64,000 nucleotides of DNA, from NCBI RefSeq assembly GCF_014253065.1, contig NZ_JACLZK010000002.1, positions 1 through 64,000 of the forward strand. Direction: 5' to 3'. Source of the stretch: Campylobacter massiliensis (GTDB lineage Bacteria; Campylobacterota; Campylobacteria; Campylobacterales; Campylobacteraceae). Both the position numbers and the translations under genes were made by a program. Positions within the stretch are counted from its first letter, which is position 1, and each line of letters opens with the position of its first letter. The notes beneath the pieces are model-generated. The model was not told the origin of the DNA, made no database searches, and was given only the letters and a program-made list of their open reading frames with translations. Below, in pieces: positions 26,784-36,176 of this stretch.

Positions 26784-27677
26784 ATGGAAAAAGAGAATTT
26801 ATTACTTCCGGCTAAGGTAAAAAAAGTCGGCCTAGTCGCAAAAATCAATGCAAATTTAGTTAAAAACGCGCGAATCTTGCGCGAGATTTTAGCTAGGTAC
26901 GGCGTTCAAATTTTGTTTGAAAACGCGGCGGCTAAACATCTAAATTTAAAAGAGGGCTCAAATTTACAAGGATTTGAGGTGCGCGAGCTGGCTACGGAGT
27001 GCGATTTTTTGATCTCGCTGGGAGGCGACGGCACAATCATCTCGCTTTGTAGAAACGCAGCCGAGATTTCGCCCTTCGTGCTAGGCATCCACGCGGGCAG
27101 GCTAGGATTTTTAACAGATATCACGATGAATGAGTGCGAGAAATTTTTCGCTGAGTTTTTTGCGGGTAAATTTGAGGTCGAGACCCCTTTTATGCTTGAC
27201 GTTTTTTTGCACAAAAAAAGCGGAGAAATTTTACGCAAAATCGCATTTAACGACGCGGTAATCGTGGGCGAAAAGGTTGGCTCCATGACGCACGTGGAGG
27301 CCTTTTGGAACGAAAAATACTTTAACGCGTATTTTGGCGACGGCGTCATCGTCTCTACGCCCGTTGGATCAACCGGATACAACATGAGCGCGGGCGGGGC
27401 GATAACCTATCCTTTGAGCGAGGTGTTTTTGGTTACGCCCGTTTGCTCGCACTCGCTCACGCAGCGCCCAGTCGTGCTTCCGCGCGGATTTGAGATCAAA
27501 TTTAAAACCGCAAGCACTGCGGTGCTGGTTATCGACGGGCAAGATAGGTATAAGATGAGCGAGCTTGAGAGCGTAAGCATGACGCTAAGCGCGAGCACGG
27601 CGCGGCTAATCCGCCACGTCGGGAGAGATTATTTTCAAATTTTAAAAGAAAAGCTGCATTGGGGTTATAATGATTGA
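26784..27677 (+). CDS. nadK: NAD kinase
   Basis: NadK phosphorylates NAD to NADP. The 297-residue product has the family marks: [11 protein letters not shown] (GGDGT, about 80), the substrate loop with FNDAVI, and [21 protein letters not shown]. The start at 26784 ([16 protein letters not shown]) matches the family. No Shine-Dalgarno precedes it and the -10 box lies immediately upstream, so the mRNA may be leaderless. Its end overlaps recN by eight bases. Confidence 0.93.
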   Translation: MEKENLLLPAKVKKVGLVAKINANLVKNARILREILARYGVQILFENAAAKHLNLKEGSNLQGFEVRELATECDFLISLGGDGTIISLCRNAAEISPFVLGIHAGRLGFLTDITMNECEKFFAEFFAGKFEVETPFMLDVFLHKKSGEILRKIAFNDAVIVGEKVGSMTHVEAFWNEKYFNAYFGDGVIVSTPVGSTGYNMSAGGAITYPLSEVFLVTPVCSHSLTQRPVVLPRGFEIKFKTASTAVLVIDGQDRYKMSELESVSMTLSASTARLIRHVGRDYFQILKEKLHWGYND

Positions 27678-29193
27678 GCGGATTTTGATAAAGCAAAATT
27701 TGAGTTTTGAAAACGTCGAGTTAAATTTCGGACGCGGACTTAGCGTATTTACGGGCGTTAGCGGCGCGGGCAAATCGGTCCTGATGGGTTCGATAATGGC
27801 GGTTTTGGGGCTAAAGGATAGCGAAGCGAAGCTGATCGAGGCCGACGTCTCGCATAAATTTAACCTTGAGGAATTCGGCCTTGAGAGCGAGGAGATAAAT
27901 ACCTTTAAGCTTTTTCGCGACAAAACGACGCGCTACTTTATAAACTCGCAAGCCGTTTCTAAAAAAAATCTCGCTAGCATCGCAAAAGAGCACGTCAAAT
28001 ACCTGTCCGCAAAGGAAATAAACGAATTTGAAAACGAGAGATTTTTAAATTTGCTTGATAGCTTGCAAGCCAAAAAAGACGCTAAATTTAACGAAACGCT
28101 CGGCGAATTTAGGCTCAAATTTGACGAGTTTAGCCAAATCTCGCGCGAGCTGAAAAAAATAATCGACGAAGAAAAAAGAGTGGAGGAGCTAAAGGAATTT
28201 GCCTCTTTTGAAATCAATAAAATAGAAATCGTGAGCCCGAAAATCGGCGAATTTGACGAGCTAATGGAGCTAAAAAAGCGCCTAAGTAAAAAGGATAAAA
28301 TTTTAGAAGCGTGGAATAGGGCGGAGCAAATTTTTAATTTCGAGCAGGCCGTGACGGACGCGCTAAACATCAGCGATATCGATAGCAGCTTTTTTGAAGA
28401 GGCGATGAACGAGCTGCGAGTGGCGCGCGAAAATCTAAACATGGACGAGCTAGAAGACGTAGATATCGAGGGCGTACTAGACCGCATCGAGGCGATAAAC
28501 TCTCTCGTGCGTCGCTACGGCGGCGAGGAGGAGGCTTTGCAGATGCTAAAAACGCGCAAGGCGGAGCTTGCAAGATACGAAAATATAAGCTTTGAAAAGA
28601 GCGAGCTGGAGCGTAAATTTAAGCAAAATGAAGCCGCGGTAAATGCGCTGGCGGATAAAATCAGCCAAGCTCGCGCGGCAAATTTAAAAGAGCTTGAGTG
28701 GCTCATAAATTCGTTTTTAAAAGAACTTTATATGAGCGAGATTTCATTAAAGATAAATAGTAAAACCCTAGACGCCGCCGGCAGGGACGAGGTAAATTTG
28801 AGCCTAAACGAGACGGCGCTAAAAAATCTAAGCTCGGGCGAGCTAAACCGCTTAAGACTAGCTTTTATCGCGAGCGAAAGCAAGATCACCGGAGGCGGCG
28901 AGGGGGTCATAATCCTAGATGAAATAGACGCGAATCTAAGCGGAAAAGAGGCGATGAGTATCGCAAACGTGCTGCTAAATTTGGCTAAATTTTATCAAAT
29001 TTTCGCTATCTCTCATCAGCCGCAGCTAAGCTCCAAGGCCGATTCGCATTTTCTAGTCGAAAAGTGCGGCGAAACCTCGAACGTAAGGGAACTAAAAAAC
29101 GAGGAGCGCGTAAGCGAGCTGGCCCGTATGATAAGCGGCGAACGCATCACCGACGAGGCGATAAATTTCGCCCGTCAGCTTTTGGTTGTTTAA
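27670..29193 (+). CDS. recN: DNA repair protein RecN
   Basis: RecN is an SMC-like ATPase that helps handle double-strand breaks. The 507-residue product, slightly shorter than the E. coli protein (553), has Walker [10 protein letters not shown] (about 32-40), a central coiled coil of two helices (about 130-340), the ABC signature [13 protein letters not shown] (about 390-402), Walker [12 protein letters not shown] and the His switch in AISHQPQL. It overlaps nadK, as in C. jejuni. Confidence 0.93.
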   Translation: MIERILIKQNLSFENVELNFGRGLSVFTGVSGAGKSVLMGSIMAVLGLKDSEAKLIEADVSHKFNLEEFGLESEEINTFKLFRDKTTRYFINSQAVSKKNLASIAKEHVKYLSAKEINEFENERFLNLLDSLQAKKDAKFNETLGEFRLKFDEFSQISRELKKIIDEEKRVEELKEFASFEINKIEIVSPKIGEFDELMELKKRLSKKDKILEAWNRAEQIFNFEQAVTDALNISDIDSSFFEEAMNELRVARENLNMDELEDVDIEGVLDRIEAINSLVRRYGGEEEALQMLKTRKAELARYENISFEKSELERKFKQNEAAVNALADKISQARAANLKELEWLINSFLKELYMSEISLKINSKTLDAAGRDEVNLSLNETALKNLSSGELNRLRLAFIASESKITGGGEGVIILDEIDANLSGKEAMSIANVLLNLAKFYQIFAISHQPQLSSKADSHFLVEKCGETSNVRELKNEERVSELARMISGERITDEAINFARQLLVV

Positions 29194-29233
29194 GTTTGGC
29201 TTAAAATTTAGGTTGAAAAAAGAAAAGTAATGG

Positions 29234-29239
29234 TATATT
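29234..29239 (+). promoter_or_regulatory. -10 box of cbrR
   Basis: TGGTATATTTG gives an extended -10 (TGnTATATT), 24 bases before the cbrR ATG in the 70-base recN-cbrR gap. Confidence 0.45.
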
Positions 29240-29263
29240 TGAAAAAAATTTTAACGAGAATAG

Positions 29264-30517
29264 ATGGAAAAAAATAAAATTTTAATAGTAGAAGACAACA
29301 AAGCGCTAGCTAGACTGATCGCCAAAAAGATGGAAGATAAGGTTGAGATGGAGATCGACGTGGCGTACACTATGGCTGAAGCGCAAGCTTTTTTAAGCGA
29401 TCCGAAAGAGTATTTTATCGCGCTGCTTGATCTAAATTTACCCGACGCTCCAAACGGCGAAATCGTGGACTACGTCATCTCAAAAGGACTGCCTAGTATC
29501 GTGCTAACGGGCAGCATGGATGATGCTACTAGAGAGAGCTTCATCCATAAAGACATCGTAGACTACGTCTACAAGGGCAATATGGACGATATAAATTATA
29601 TATTTAAGATCATAAATCGCCTAAGCAAAAATAGACAATATAAAGTAATGGTTGCCGAGGACTCGGCGCCTTTTAGAAATAATCTTAAAAAAATCCTAAC
29701 TAGTCTTCAGTTTCAAGTATTTACCGCCGCTCACGGCGAGGAGGCGATGAGTTATTTCGCCGATAACCCCGACATGAAGCTTGTCGTTTGCGACTACAGG
29801 ATGCCCGTAAAAGACGGCCTTGAGGTGCTAAAAGAGATAAGAGCTGCGGGCGATAAAAATCAAATCGGCGTTTTGATGATGACGAGTCCGAGCGAAAACG
29901 TAAACGGCGCGATATTTTTGAAAAATGGAGCGAATGATTTTATCGCTAAACCTTTTGTAAAAGAGGAGCTTATTTGCAGGGTAAATAATCTAATCGAAGC
30001 GATGGAAAACATAAATCAAATCGCTGATTTTGCCAATAAAGACTTCCTGACGGGCGTTTATAATAGAAGGTATTTTTACGACGATATGAACGAATACTTA
30101 GCCTACGCCGAGGAGCGCGCCGAGCCTTATGCGGTGGCGATGCTAGATATCGATCATTTTAAACAGATAAACGATACTTACGGTCACGACGGCGGCGATA
30201 AGGCGTTAAAGACGCTAGCTAAAAAGCTGATCGACGAGACTAAAAAAGGCGATTTGGTAGCGAGATTTGGCGGGGAAGAATTTTGTATCGTACTAAAAAA
30301 CGTCTCAAACGAAGAGGCGGTTAAATTTTTCGTAAATTTAAGAGCTAGCATCGCAAACTGCAAAGTGCGACTAAAAAAAGAGCAGATAAAATTTACCGTC
30401 TCTATCGGAGTGGCCTTTAGCAGGAGCGATTATAGGCTAGATGAGCTTTTAGAGCTTGCCGACGAGGCTCTTTATAGAGCGAAAGAAAACGGGCGAAATA
30501 GGGTAGAAATAGCCTGA
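29264..30517 (+). CDS. cbrR: CbrR-like response regulator, REC-REC-GGDEF diguanylate cyclase
   Basis: A 417-residue protein with two receiver domains and a C-terminal GGDEF domain that makes cyclic di-GMP. REC1 spans about 4-118, with acidic pocket E10/D11 and phosphoacceptor D56 in LLDLNLP. REC2 is about 127-248, with E132/D133 and D177 in VVCDYRMP. GGDEF is about 258-415, with active motif GGEEF at 336-340. The usual RxxD inhibitory site five residues before it reads KKGD, so product inhibition may be absent. The C. jejuni counterpart CbrR is linked to bile resistance. The stop overlaps tatD by one base; no partner kinase is nearby. Confidence 0.92.
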   Translation: MEKNKILIVEDNKALARLIAKKMEDKVEMEIDVAYTMAEAQAFLSDPKEYFIALLDLNLPDAPNGEIVDYVISKGLPSIVLTGSMDDATRESFIHKDIVDYVYKGNMDDINYIFKIINRLSKNRQYKVMVAEDSAPFRNNLKKILTSLQFQVFTAAHGEEAMSYFADNPDMKLVVCDYRMPVKDGLEVLKEIRAAGDKNQIGVLMMTSPSENVNGAIFLKNGANDFIAKPFVKEELICRVNNLIEAMENINQIADFANKDFLTGVYNRRYFYDDMNEYLAYAEERAEPYAVAMLDIDHFKQINDTYGHDGGDKALKTLAKKLIDETKKGDLVARFGGEEFCIVLKNVSNEEAVKFFVNLRASIANCKVRLKKEQIKFTVSIGVAFSRSDYRLDELLELADEALYRAKENGRNRVEIA

Positions 30518-31302
30518 TGATAATAGATACTCACTGTCATTTGGACGATGAAAGCTTCGATAACGATCTAGTAAAAGTTATCGCAAATGCCCGAGAAAAC
30601 GGTGTCGGCGGGGTGCTGATACCGGGTGCTGATATTAATGATTTACCAAAAGCGGCTAAAATAACCCGCGAATTTGAAAATGTATTTTTTGCCGTCGGAG
30701 TTCATCCGTATGATAAGGATGGATTTGATAGGGACGTGCTTTATAAATTTGCAAAAGACGAAAAGTGCGTTGCTGTGGGCGAGTGCGGGCTTGATTACTT
30801 CCGCTTGCCCAAAGACGAAAACGAAAAAGAGCTTGAAAAAGCGGAACAAAAGCGCGTATTTAGAGCGCAGCTTGATATGGCGGTAGAGCTAAATTTGCCG
30901 GTCATTTTGCATATTAGAGATGCAAACGAAGATAGTTTTAATATCTTAAAAGAGTATGCAAGCAGGCTAGTCGGAGCGGTTATGCACTGCTATAACGCTT
31001 CGCCTTTGCTTTTAGAGCTTGCAAAAATGGGCGAATTTTACTTTGGTATCGGCGGGGTTTTGACCTTTAAAAACGCGAAAAATTTGGTTCAAATTTTGCC
31101 CCAAATTCCGCGAGATAGGTTGCTGCTTGAGACCGATGCGCCGTATCTGACGCCCGAGCCCTTTAGGGGGCGTAGAAACGAGCCTGCCTTTACGCGCTTT
31201 GTCGCAGTAAAGATGGCTGAGATTTTAAATTTAAAAGAAGAAGAGGTAATGGAAATAACAACGAAAAACGCAAAGAAAATCTTTATGAAATTTAACACGT
31301 AA
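30517..31302 (+). CDS. tatD: TatD-family metal-dependent DNase/hydrolase
   Basis: A 261-residue TIM-barrel hydrolase. Metal ligands appear in order: DTHCHLDD (HxH), GECGLDYF (Glu), VILHIRDA (His), AVMHCYNA (His) and LLETDAPYLTP (Asp). TatD proteins act as 3'-5' exonucleases or endonucleases in DNA repair and turnover. It is translationally linked to cbrR. The operon order cbrR-tatD-mltD matches C. jejuni. Confidence 0.92.
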   Translation: MIIDTHCHLDDESFDNDLVKVIANARENGVGGVLIPGADINDLPKAAKITREFENVFFAVGVHPYDKDGFDRDVLYKFAKDEKCVAVGECGLDYFRLPKDENEKELEKAEQKRVFRAQLDMAVELNLPVILHIRDANEDSFNILKEYASRLVGAVMHCYNASPLLLELAKMGEFYFGIGGVLTFKNAKNLVQILPQIPRDRLLLETDAPYLTPEPFRGRRNEPAFTRFVAVKMAEILNLKEEEVMEITTKNAKKIFMKFNT

Positions 31303-31314
31303 TCAAGGAGAAAA

Positions 31315-32526
31315 ATGAAAATCTTTAGAGTAATAATGCTGTGTCTAGCATGTACGGGGTGGCTTTTTGCGACCGCGGCTAGCAACGACGCAGAGCAAAC
31401 CCAAAAGATGATATTAAAAGAATTCGACATAGACGCTAAATTTTTACAAAGCTCTCACTACGCTTCTATAAAAAATTCCATCAAGGACGGTAAGAGAAAA
31501 GAGTTTACAGACACCGTCAAAAACGGCTACAAACACATCCCGATGCTTCAAAAGATCATAAAAGACTCAGGTATACCGGAGTCGTTTTTATATCTTGCTA
31601 TGACTGAGTCTGGGTTTTCAAACAACATAGTTTCCAGTAAAAAAGCCATCGGAATTTGGCAGTTTATGGAGTCTACGGCGAAGCTTTACGGCCTTAGAGT
31701 CGATAAGTACACCGATGAGCGAAAAGACCCGATGGCAGCTACCGCCGCGGCTACAAAATACCTACAAAGCCTAAAAAACGACTTTGGTAAATGGTATCTT
31801 GCGATGATGGCTTATAACTGCGGCGAAGCAAGGCTAAGAGAGGGTATCAGAAAAGCAGGAACTACCGATCTAGCTACATTGCTAGACGATAAAAAAAGCT
31901 ACATCCCAAAAGAGACGAAAAGATTCGTAAAAAAAATTTTAACTATCGCGCACATAGCCAAAGAGCAGGAAAATTTACTAGCTAAAACACAGGCTCTAAG
32001 CGGTACGAATGGCATAGAATTATCAAAAATAGACGTTCCTGGCGGTACAACGCTGATGGAGGTCGGAGACAGCATAGGGCTTAGCCTAAAAAAGATGAAA
32101 GAATACAATATGCATCTAAAATTCGTCTATACTCCGCCTACGGAAAAACCTTATTATCTTTATATTCCGTTAAACAAAAAGAAAATGTTTAGCGATAATT
32201 TCGAAGTAGCGCAAAATAGAAAATTTGAAATTTATACTGCCAAAGAGAACGATACGCTACTAACTATAGCGGAAAAAACCGGCGTAAATCATAAAATCAT
32301 AAAAGAGTACAACGACCTTGCCTCAAACGAGATCAAGCCTAACCAAAAGCTAGTCATACCAAGCGAGCAAAACGTCAACTACCTAGCCGAGTACATGGTT
32401 AAAAGCGGCGATACGCTCGGAGAGGTTTCGCAGAAATTTGACGTAGCGCTTGAGGATTTAAAAGAAGCTAATACGCTAATGAGCTCAAACAGCTCGATCG
32501 GAGCCAAACTTGCCGCAACCGAGTAG
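31315..32526 (+). CDS. mltD: MltD-like membrane-bound lytic transglycosylase with LysM
   Basis: A 403-residue exported enzyme that cleaves the glycan backbone of peptidoglycan. The signal peptide is about 1-22 (no lipobox; CLACTG lies too early to be convincing). The SLT domain (about 75-200) has the catalytic Glu in LAMTESGF and later GIWQFME and AYNCGEARLREGI. Two LysM modules follow, at about 295-345 (YTAKENDTLLTIAEKTG) and 360-400 (YMVKSGDTLGEVSQKF). The C-terminus overlaps rlpA by 17 bases. Confidence 0.9.
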   Translation: MKIFRVIMLCLACTGWLFATAASNDAEQTQKMILKEFDIDAKFLQSSHYASIKNSIKDGKRKEFTDTVKNGYKHIPMLQKIIKDSGIPESFLYLAMTESGFSNNIVSSKKAIGIWQFMESTAKLYGLRVDKYTDERKDPMAATAAATKYLQSLKNDFGKWYLAMMAYNCGEARLREGIRKAGTTDLATLLDDKKSYIPKETKRFVKKILTIAHIAKEQENLLAKTQALSGTNGIELSKIDVPGGTTLMEVGDSIGLSLKKMKEYNMHLKFVYTPPTEKPYYLYIPLNKKKMFSDNFEVAQNRKFEIYTAKENDTLLTIAEKTGVNHKIIKEYNDLASNEIKPNQKLVIPSEQNVNYLAEYMVKSGDTLGEVSQKFDVALEDLKEANTLMSSNSSIGAKLAATE

Positions 32527-33385
32527 GGCTAAATTTATATTTTTTAGCCTATTTTTTGTATTTTTTATGAGCGGCTGTTCGTTTTTAACATCGCCGTTTG
32601 GCGGCATCACCGGTAGCGGCGGCTCAAAAAAAAGCGGCAAAATAAATAGCTCAAAGGGCATGCATGAAGCAACCATGCGCCCATACACCATAAACGGTAA
32701 AACCTACTATCCAACCGTCGTAAAAGTCGGCGATAGAGCTAGCGGTATAGCCAGCTGGTACGGTCCGGATTTTCACGGTAAAAAGACGTCAAACGGCGAG
32801 ACTTACGATATGCATGCTATGACGGCGGCGCACAAGACTCTGCCGATGAATACGATGGTGCGCGTAACGAATATAAAAAACGGTAAAAATATCATCGTGC
32901 GTATCAACGACCGCGGACCTTTCGTTGCAGGGCGCGTGATAGATCTGTCAAAAACGGGCGCGGTGAAACTTGATGTGTTTAACGCCGGTACGGCTCCGGT
33001 TTTGCTAGAGGTCGTCGGCTTTAACGGCAATGTTGGCGGAGCAGCGGTCGTAGCATCCTCGCAGCCTAGCTCAAAACAGCCTAGCTCGCAAAAACCGAGC
33101 ACTCAGACTAAGTCGCAGCCGCAACAACAGCAGCAACAAACTTTTGTTGGCGGTATTTTCATGGTGCAAATCGGCGCATTTAAAAATTTAAGCGGCGCAA
33201 ATGCCTTTAAGCAGCAGCACGCAGGACAATACGGCAACGGCGCTTATGATGCCGTTATAAAGTCCTACGAGCTTGACGGCGGTAAAATTTACAGAGTGTT
33301 TATAAGCGGCTTTAGGAGCGAAGAAGAAGCAAAAGACTTCATAAGCGCAGGGCACATCTCTGGCGCATTTTTCGTGAGGGAATAA
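32510..33385 (+). CDS. rlpA: RlpA, septal/polar lytic transglycosylase lipoprotein
   Basis: A 291-residue lipoprotein. The likely start is TTG 32510, because it supplies the signal peptide and lipobox FFMSGC (lipid Cys about residue 23); the first internal ATG would remove it. A double-psi beta-barrel (about 82-175) contains GIASWYGPDFHGKKTSNGE and VRINDRGPF with the catalytic Asp. A Ser/Gln-rich linker and a C-terminal SPOR domain (about 215-290; FMVQIGAFKNLSGANAFKQQ) follow. SPOR binds denuded glycan made by amidases such as AmiA, which fits a division role. Confidence 0.92.
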   Translation: MPQPSRAKFIFFSLFFVFFMSGCSFLTSPFGGITGSGGSKKSGKINSSKGMHEATMRPYTINGKTYYPTVVKVGDRASGIASWYGPDFHGKKTSNGETYDMHAMTAAHKTLPMNTMVRVTNIKNGKNIIVRINDRGPFVAGRVIDLSKTGAVKLDVFNAGTAPVLLEVVGFNGNVGGAAVVASSQPSSKQPSSQKPSTQTKSQPQQQQQQTFVGGIFMVQIGAFKNLSGANAFKQQHAGQYGNGAYDAVIKSYELDGGKIYRVFISGFRSEEEAKDFISAGHISGAFFVRE

Positions 33386-33386
33386 A

Positions 33387-33950
33387 ATGCAAAGAAAGAC
33401 AAAAGAGACGGATATCAGCCTAGAGCTTGAAATTTACGGTAGCGGGAAAGCTGAGATAAGCACTGGTATAGGATTTTTCGATCACATGCTCGAGGCCTTT
33501 TGCAAGCACGCTCTTTTTGATATGAAGCTTGTCTGTAAGGGCGATCTGCACGTGGATTTTCATCATAGCGTAGAAGACGTAGGTATCGTTATCGGGCAGG
33601 CTTTGCGCGAGAAAATTTATCCGCTTAGCGGAGTAGAGAGATTTGGCGAGGCGACGGTAGCGATGGACGAGGCGGCGGTAAACTGCGCCCTTGATCTTTC
33701 AAACCGTCCGTTTTTGGTATATGAAAGTATAAACGAGGGCAAGGTCGGTGAATTTGATGTAGAGCTGGCGAACGAGTTTTTCCAAGCCCTAGCGTTTAAC
33801 GCCGCAATCACGCTACATATCGCCAAAATCCGCGGACGAAACTCTCATCATATTTTGGAGGCTAGCTTTAAAGCCTGCGCCGTCGCGCTAAGAAGGGCTC
33901 TGGCTAAAAATGCTAGAGTCGGCGTACCTAGCACGAAAGGCGTGCTATGA
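33387..33950 (+). CDS. hisB: imidazoleglycerol-phosphate dehydratase
   Basis: HisB catalyses the sixth step of histidine synthesis. This is the 187-residue single-domain form without the N-terminal histidinol-phosphatase of enteric HisB. Metal-binding histidines are in FFDHMLEAFCKH, DFHHSVEDVG and NSHHILEASFKA. It sits one base after the rlpA stop and overlaps kdsC by four bases, separated from any other his gene in the window; it is carried inside an envelope operon. Confidence 0.95.
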   Translation: MQRKTKETDISLELEIYGSGKAEISTGIGFFDHMLEAFCKHALFDMKLVCKGDLHVDFHHSVEDVGIVIGQALREKIYPLSGVERFGEATVAMDEAAVNCALDLSNRPFLVYESINEGKVGEFDVELANEFFQALAFNAAITLHIAKIRGRNSHHILEASFKACAVALRRALAKNARVGVPSTKGVL

Positions 33951-34435
33951 TAGAGATTATAGTTTTAGACGTCGATGGCTGCCTAACCGACGGCAAGATC
34001 GTCTATAGCCCAAACGGCGACGAGCTTAAATTTTTTGACGTCAAGGACGGATATGCTATCGAGAGCTGGCTAAAGCTCGGGAAAAAAGTCGCGATCATCA
34101 CGGGCAGAAGCTCGCCTATCGTCGAAAAAAGAGCGCAGGATCTAAAGATAACGCACGTCTATCAAGGCGTTAGCGATAAGCTTGAAATCGCAAAACAGAT
34201 ACTAGAATTTGAAGGGTTGGAGTTTGAAAATGCCGCAGCTATAGGCGATGATTATAACGACTACAAGCTGCTAAAAAGCGTCGGATGGAGCTTTAAGCCA
34301 AAAAACGCGATCAAAGAGCTTGAGGTAAGAACGAAACTAAACTACAAGGGCGGTAACGGCGCGGTGCGCGAGATGATAGAGATACTTATCCGTAGCGAGG
34401 GCCTAATGCAAGAGTGGGCTAAACGTTGGTTATAA
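33947..34435 (+). CDS. kdsC: KdsC, 3-deoxy-D-manno-octulosonate 8-phosphate phosphatase
   Basis: A 162-residue cap-less HAD phosphatase that releases Kdo for LPS core. The motifs are LDVDGCLTDG (nucleophile Asp), the Thr in IITGRSS, the conserved Lys region and GDDYNDYKLL. Length and the G-x-D-G-x-L-T-D variant fit KdsC rather than a generic phosphatase. The neighbours lptC and lptA concern LPS export, which supports the call. Confidence 0.88.
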   Translation: MIEIIVLDVDGCLTDGKIVYSPNGDELKFFDVKDGYAIESWLKLGKKVAIITGRSSPIVEKRAQDLKITHVYQGVSDKLEIAKQILEFEGLEFENAAAIGDDYNDYKLLKSVGWSFKPKNAIKELEVRTKLNYKGGNGAVREMIEILIRSEGLMQEWAKRWL

Positions 34436-34953
34436 GGATTTTTTACTTAGTCGTTAGCGTTTTTAGCGTGGCGATGGTTTATTTGGCGATTGAGGAGCCT
34501 TATTACAGCGATCTTTTAAGCGGCGGCGAGGTGAGCGCGAGCATGCAGATGAGCGCAGTCACGGACTACGAGATGAACGCCACTGCAGTAAACGCTAGGT
34601 ATGAAGCCGATACTTGGAATAGATACTCTGAATTTGACGAATTTATCAAATTTAGAGCGGAAATTTTTAAAGATAATAAAGAGCATAATGTGAGCTCCGA
34701 CAAAGCGTTTTACAATGGTGGACGTATTACACTTAGAGGTAATGCTCGCTACGCAAACAATGAAAATTTAACTTTTGCTTCGGAAGAAGTGATCTATAGC
34801 ACCGCTACAAAGGTTGCAACATCTGATTCACCCTTTACGATGACGCAAAACGAAGATAAAATAGTCGGTAAAGCCTTGGTTTACGATTTTGAGTTAAAAA
34901 AAGCTTATATCAAAAAAGCCTTTGCTTTGATAGAGCAAGATAGAAAAAGATAG
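34426..34953 (+). CDS. lptC: LptC, LPS export protein
   Basis: A 175-residue protein with one N-terminal membrane helix (about 4-22) and a periplasmic beta-jellyroll rich in short strands (SDKAFYNGGRITLRGNARY, TFASEEVIY). LptC passes LPS from the LptBFG transporter to LptA. Similarity between LptC proteins is low; the assignment rests on topology and its place between kdsC and lptA. The start is TTG 34426, ten bases inside kdsC, with no better alternative that keeps the helix. Confidence 0.78.
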   Translation: MVIRIFYLVVSVFSVAMVYLAIEEPYYSDLLSGGEVSASMQMSAVTDYEMNATAVNARYEADTWNRYSEFDEFIKFRAEIFKDNKEHNVSSDKAFYNGGRITLRGNARYANNENLTFASEEVIYSTATKVATSDSPFTMTQNEDKIVGKALVYDFELKKAYIKKAFALIEQDRKR

Positions 34954-34961
34954 GACGAAAA

Positions 34962-35438
34962 ATGATAAAATTTGGGTTTAAAAAAACGGTTTTAGTTTTG
35001 GCGCTCGGCGCTTTGCCGCTCTTGGCGGAGCAAGTAGAGATCACCGCAGACGAGTTTTATGCCGACGAAGGCAAGCAAATAAGCGAATTTAAAGGTAATG
35101 TAAATATTAAAAAAGGCAAGGATACGCTTACTGCAAATTTAGTAGTGATATATTTTGACAAAAAGCGAAATCCTCTAAAATACGTCGCTTCCGGCAATGC
35201 CAAATTTAGAGTATTTATCAAAAATAAAACATACGACGGTAGCGGTAGCGAGCTTATTTACGAGCCTGCGCCGAATTTATATACGATAAACGGCAACGGA
35301 TTTTTACACGAGATAGAAACCGATAAAAAAGTCTACGGCGAAAAGATCACCGTCAATCAAAACAGCGGCACGTATAACGTAAACAGCGGCAAAAAAGAGC
35401 CGGTCAAATTTATATTCCAGGTTGAGGACAAAAAGTGA
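34962..35438 (+). CDS. lptA: LptA, periplasmic LPS-bridge protein
   Basis: A 158-residue exported protein: signal peptide about 1-21, then the OstA-like beta-jellyroll with VEITADEFYADEGKQISEFK, GNVNIKKGKDTLTANLVV and YVASGNAKFRV. LptA polymerises across the periplasm to carry LPS to LptD. ATG follows AGGACG closely. It overlaps engB by four bases. Confidence 0.88.
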   Translation: MIKFGFKKTVLVLALGALPLLAEQVEITADEFYADEGKQISEFKGNVNIKKGKDTLTANLVVIYFDKKRNPLKYVASGNAKFRVFIKNKTYDGSGSELIYEPAPNLYTINGNGFLHEIETDKKVYGEKITVNQNSGTYNVNSGKKEPVKFIFQVEDKK

Positions 35439-36058
35439 TCCGCGTTTTAAACGCAAAATTTCTCGTTTCGGCGCCCGACATCTCGCTAGCTCCGCCTGCA
35501 AATTCGAGCGAAGTGGCGTTTTTGGGGCGCTCAAACGTCGGCAAAAGTAGCCTCATAAACGCCCTGGTTAATCAAAAAGGCCTAGCCAAAAGCAGCTCCA
35601 CGCCGGGCAAAACGCGCCTAATAAATTTTTTCGAGGTCGAGTATGCGCGCGGTACCAAAAACGAGCAAGGCGAACCAAGCGAGGAGAGGGCAAATTTGAC
35701 TTTCGTAGATCTGCCGGGCTTTGGATATGCCAAAGTGGCTAAAAGTATGCACGCGCAGTGGAGAAAAAATCTCGACGAATATCTAAAATTTAGAGCCAAT
35801 ATCAAGCTTTTCGTGCATCTCATCGACTCGCGCCAGTTTGATATGCAAATCGATAGGGACGTAAACGACTATTTACAAAGCTTCCTGCGCCCCGATCAAA
35901 AAATTTTAAATTTCCTCACCAAATCAGACAAGCTAAATCAAAGCCAAAAAAGCGCGGTTTTAAAGGTCTATCCGGGCGCGCATTTCGTTTCGGCGCTTAA
36001 AAAAACGGGCGTAGAAAAGGCAAACGAGCTTATATATATAAACGCGCTGGGGCTGTAA
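35435..36058 (+). CDS. engB: EngB/YsxC/YihA ribosome-assembly GTPase
   Basis: A 207-residue GTPase for large-subunit maturation. G1 is GRSNVGKSS (about 32-40), G2 is around STPGKTRLINFF, G3 is DLPGFGYA, G4 is TKSDKLN and G5 is SALKKTG. The start is GTG 35435, overlapping the lptA stop (GTGA). The stop overlaps a tiny ORF (TAATG) that fills the gap to the next gene. Confidence 0.94.
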   Translation: MIRVLNAKFLVSAPDISLAPPANSSEVAFLGRSNVGKSSLINALVNQKGLAKSSSTPGKTRLINFFEVEYARGTKNEQGEPSEERANLTFVDLPGFGYAKVAKSMHAQWRKNLDEYLKFRANIKLFVHLIDSRQFDMQIDRDVNDYLQSFLRPDQKILNFLTKSDKLNQSQKSAVLKVYPGAHFVSALKKTGVEKANELIYINALGL

Positions 36059-36174
36059 TGAAATCAAAAAGCCGCAGGCAAATTTTGGCATTTTTACCAT
36101 CAAATTTTCTAACTAAATTTACAAATTTAAGCGCCGCCAAGGCCAAATTTATAAATTTAGCTAAAAACCTATAA
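36058..36174 (+). CDS. possible 38-residue basic small ORF
   Basis: ATG at 36058 overlaps the engB stop (TAATG) and reads 38 codons to TAA at 36174, two bases before the next gene's ATG. The product is highly basic (starts MKSKSRRQILAF) and Phe/Asn-rich, partly from AAATTT-type DNA. No family is recognised. It may be a leader that couples translation, or chance. Confidence 0.25.
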   Translation: MKSKSRRQILAFLPSNFLTKFTNLSAAKAKFINLAKNL

Positions 36175-36176
36175 CA

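Noticed and set aside
27666-27671. TATAAT immediately before recN
   Set aside because: It lies in the nadK coding end and overlaps the recN ATG itself, so it cannot serve as its -10 box.
27933-28487. 184-codon minus-strand frame inside recN
   Set aside because: Ser/Phe-rich product typical of antisense reading of a Lys/Glu-rich coiled coil.
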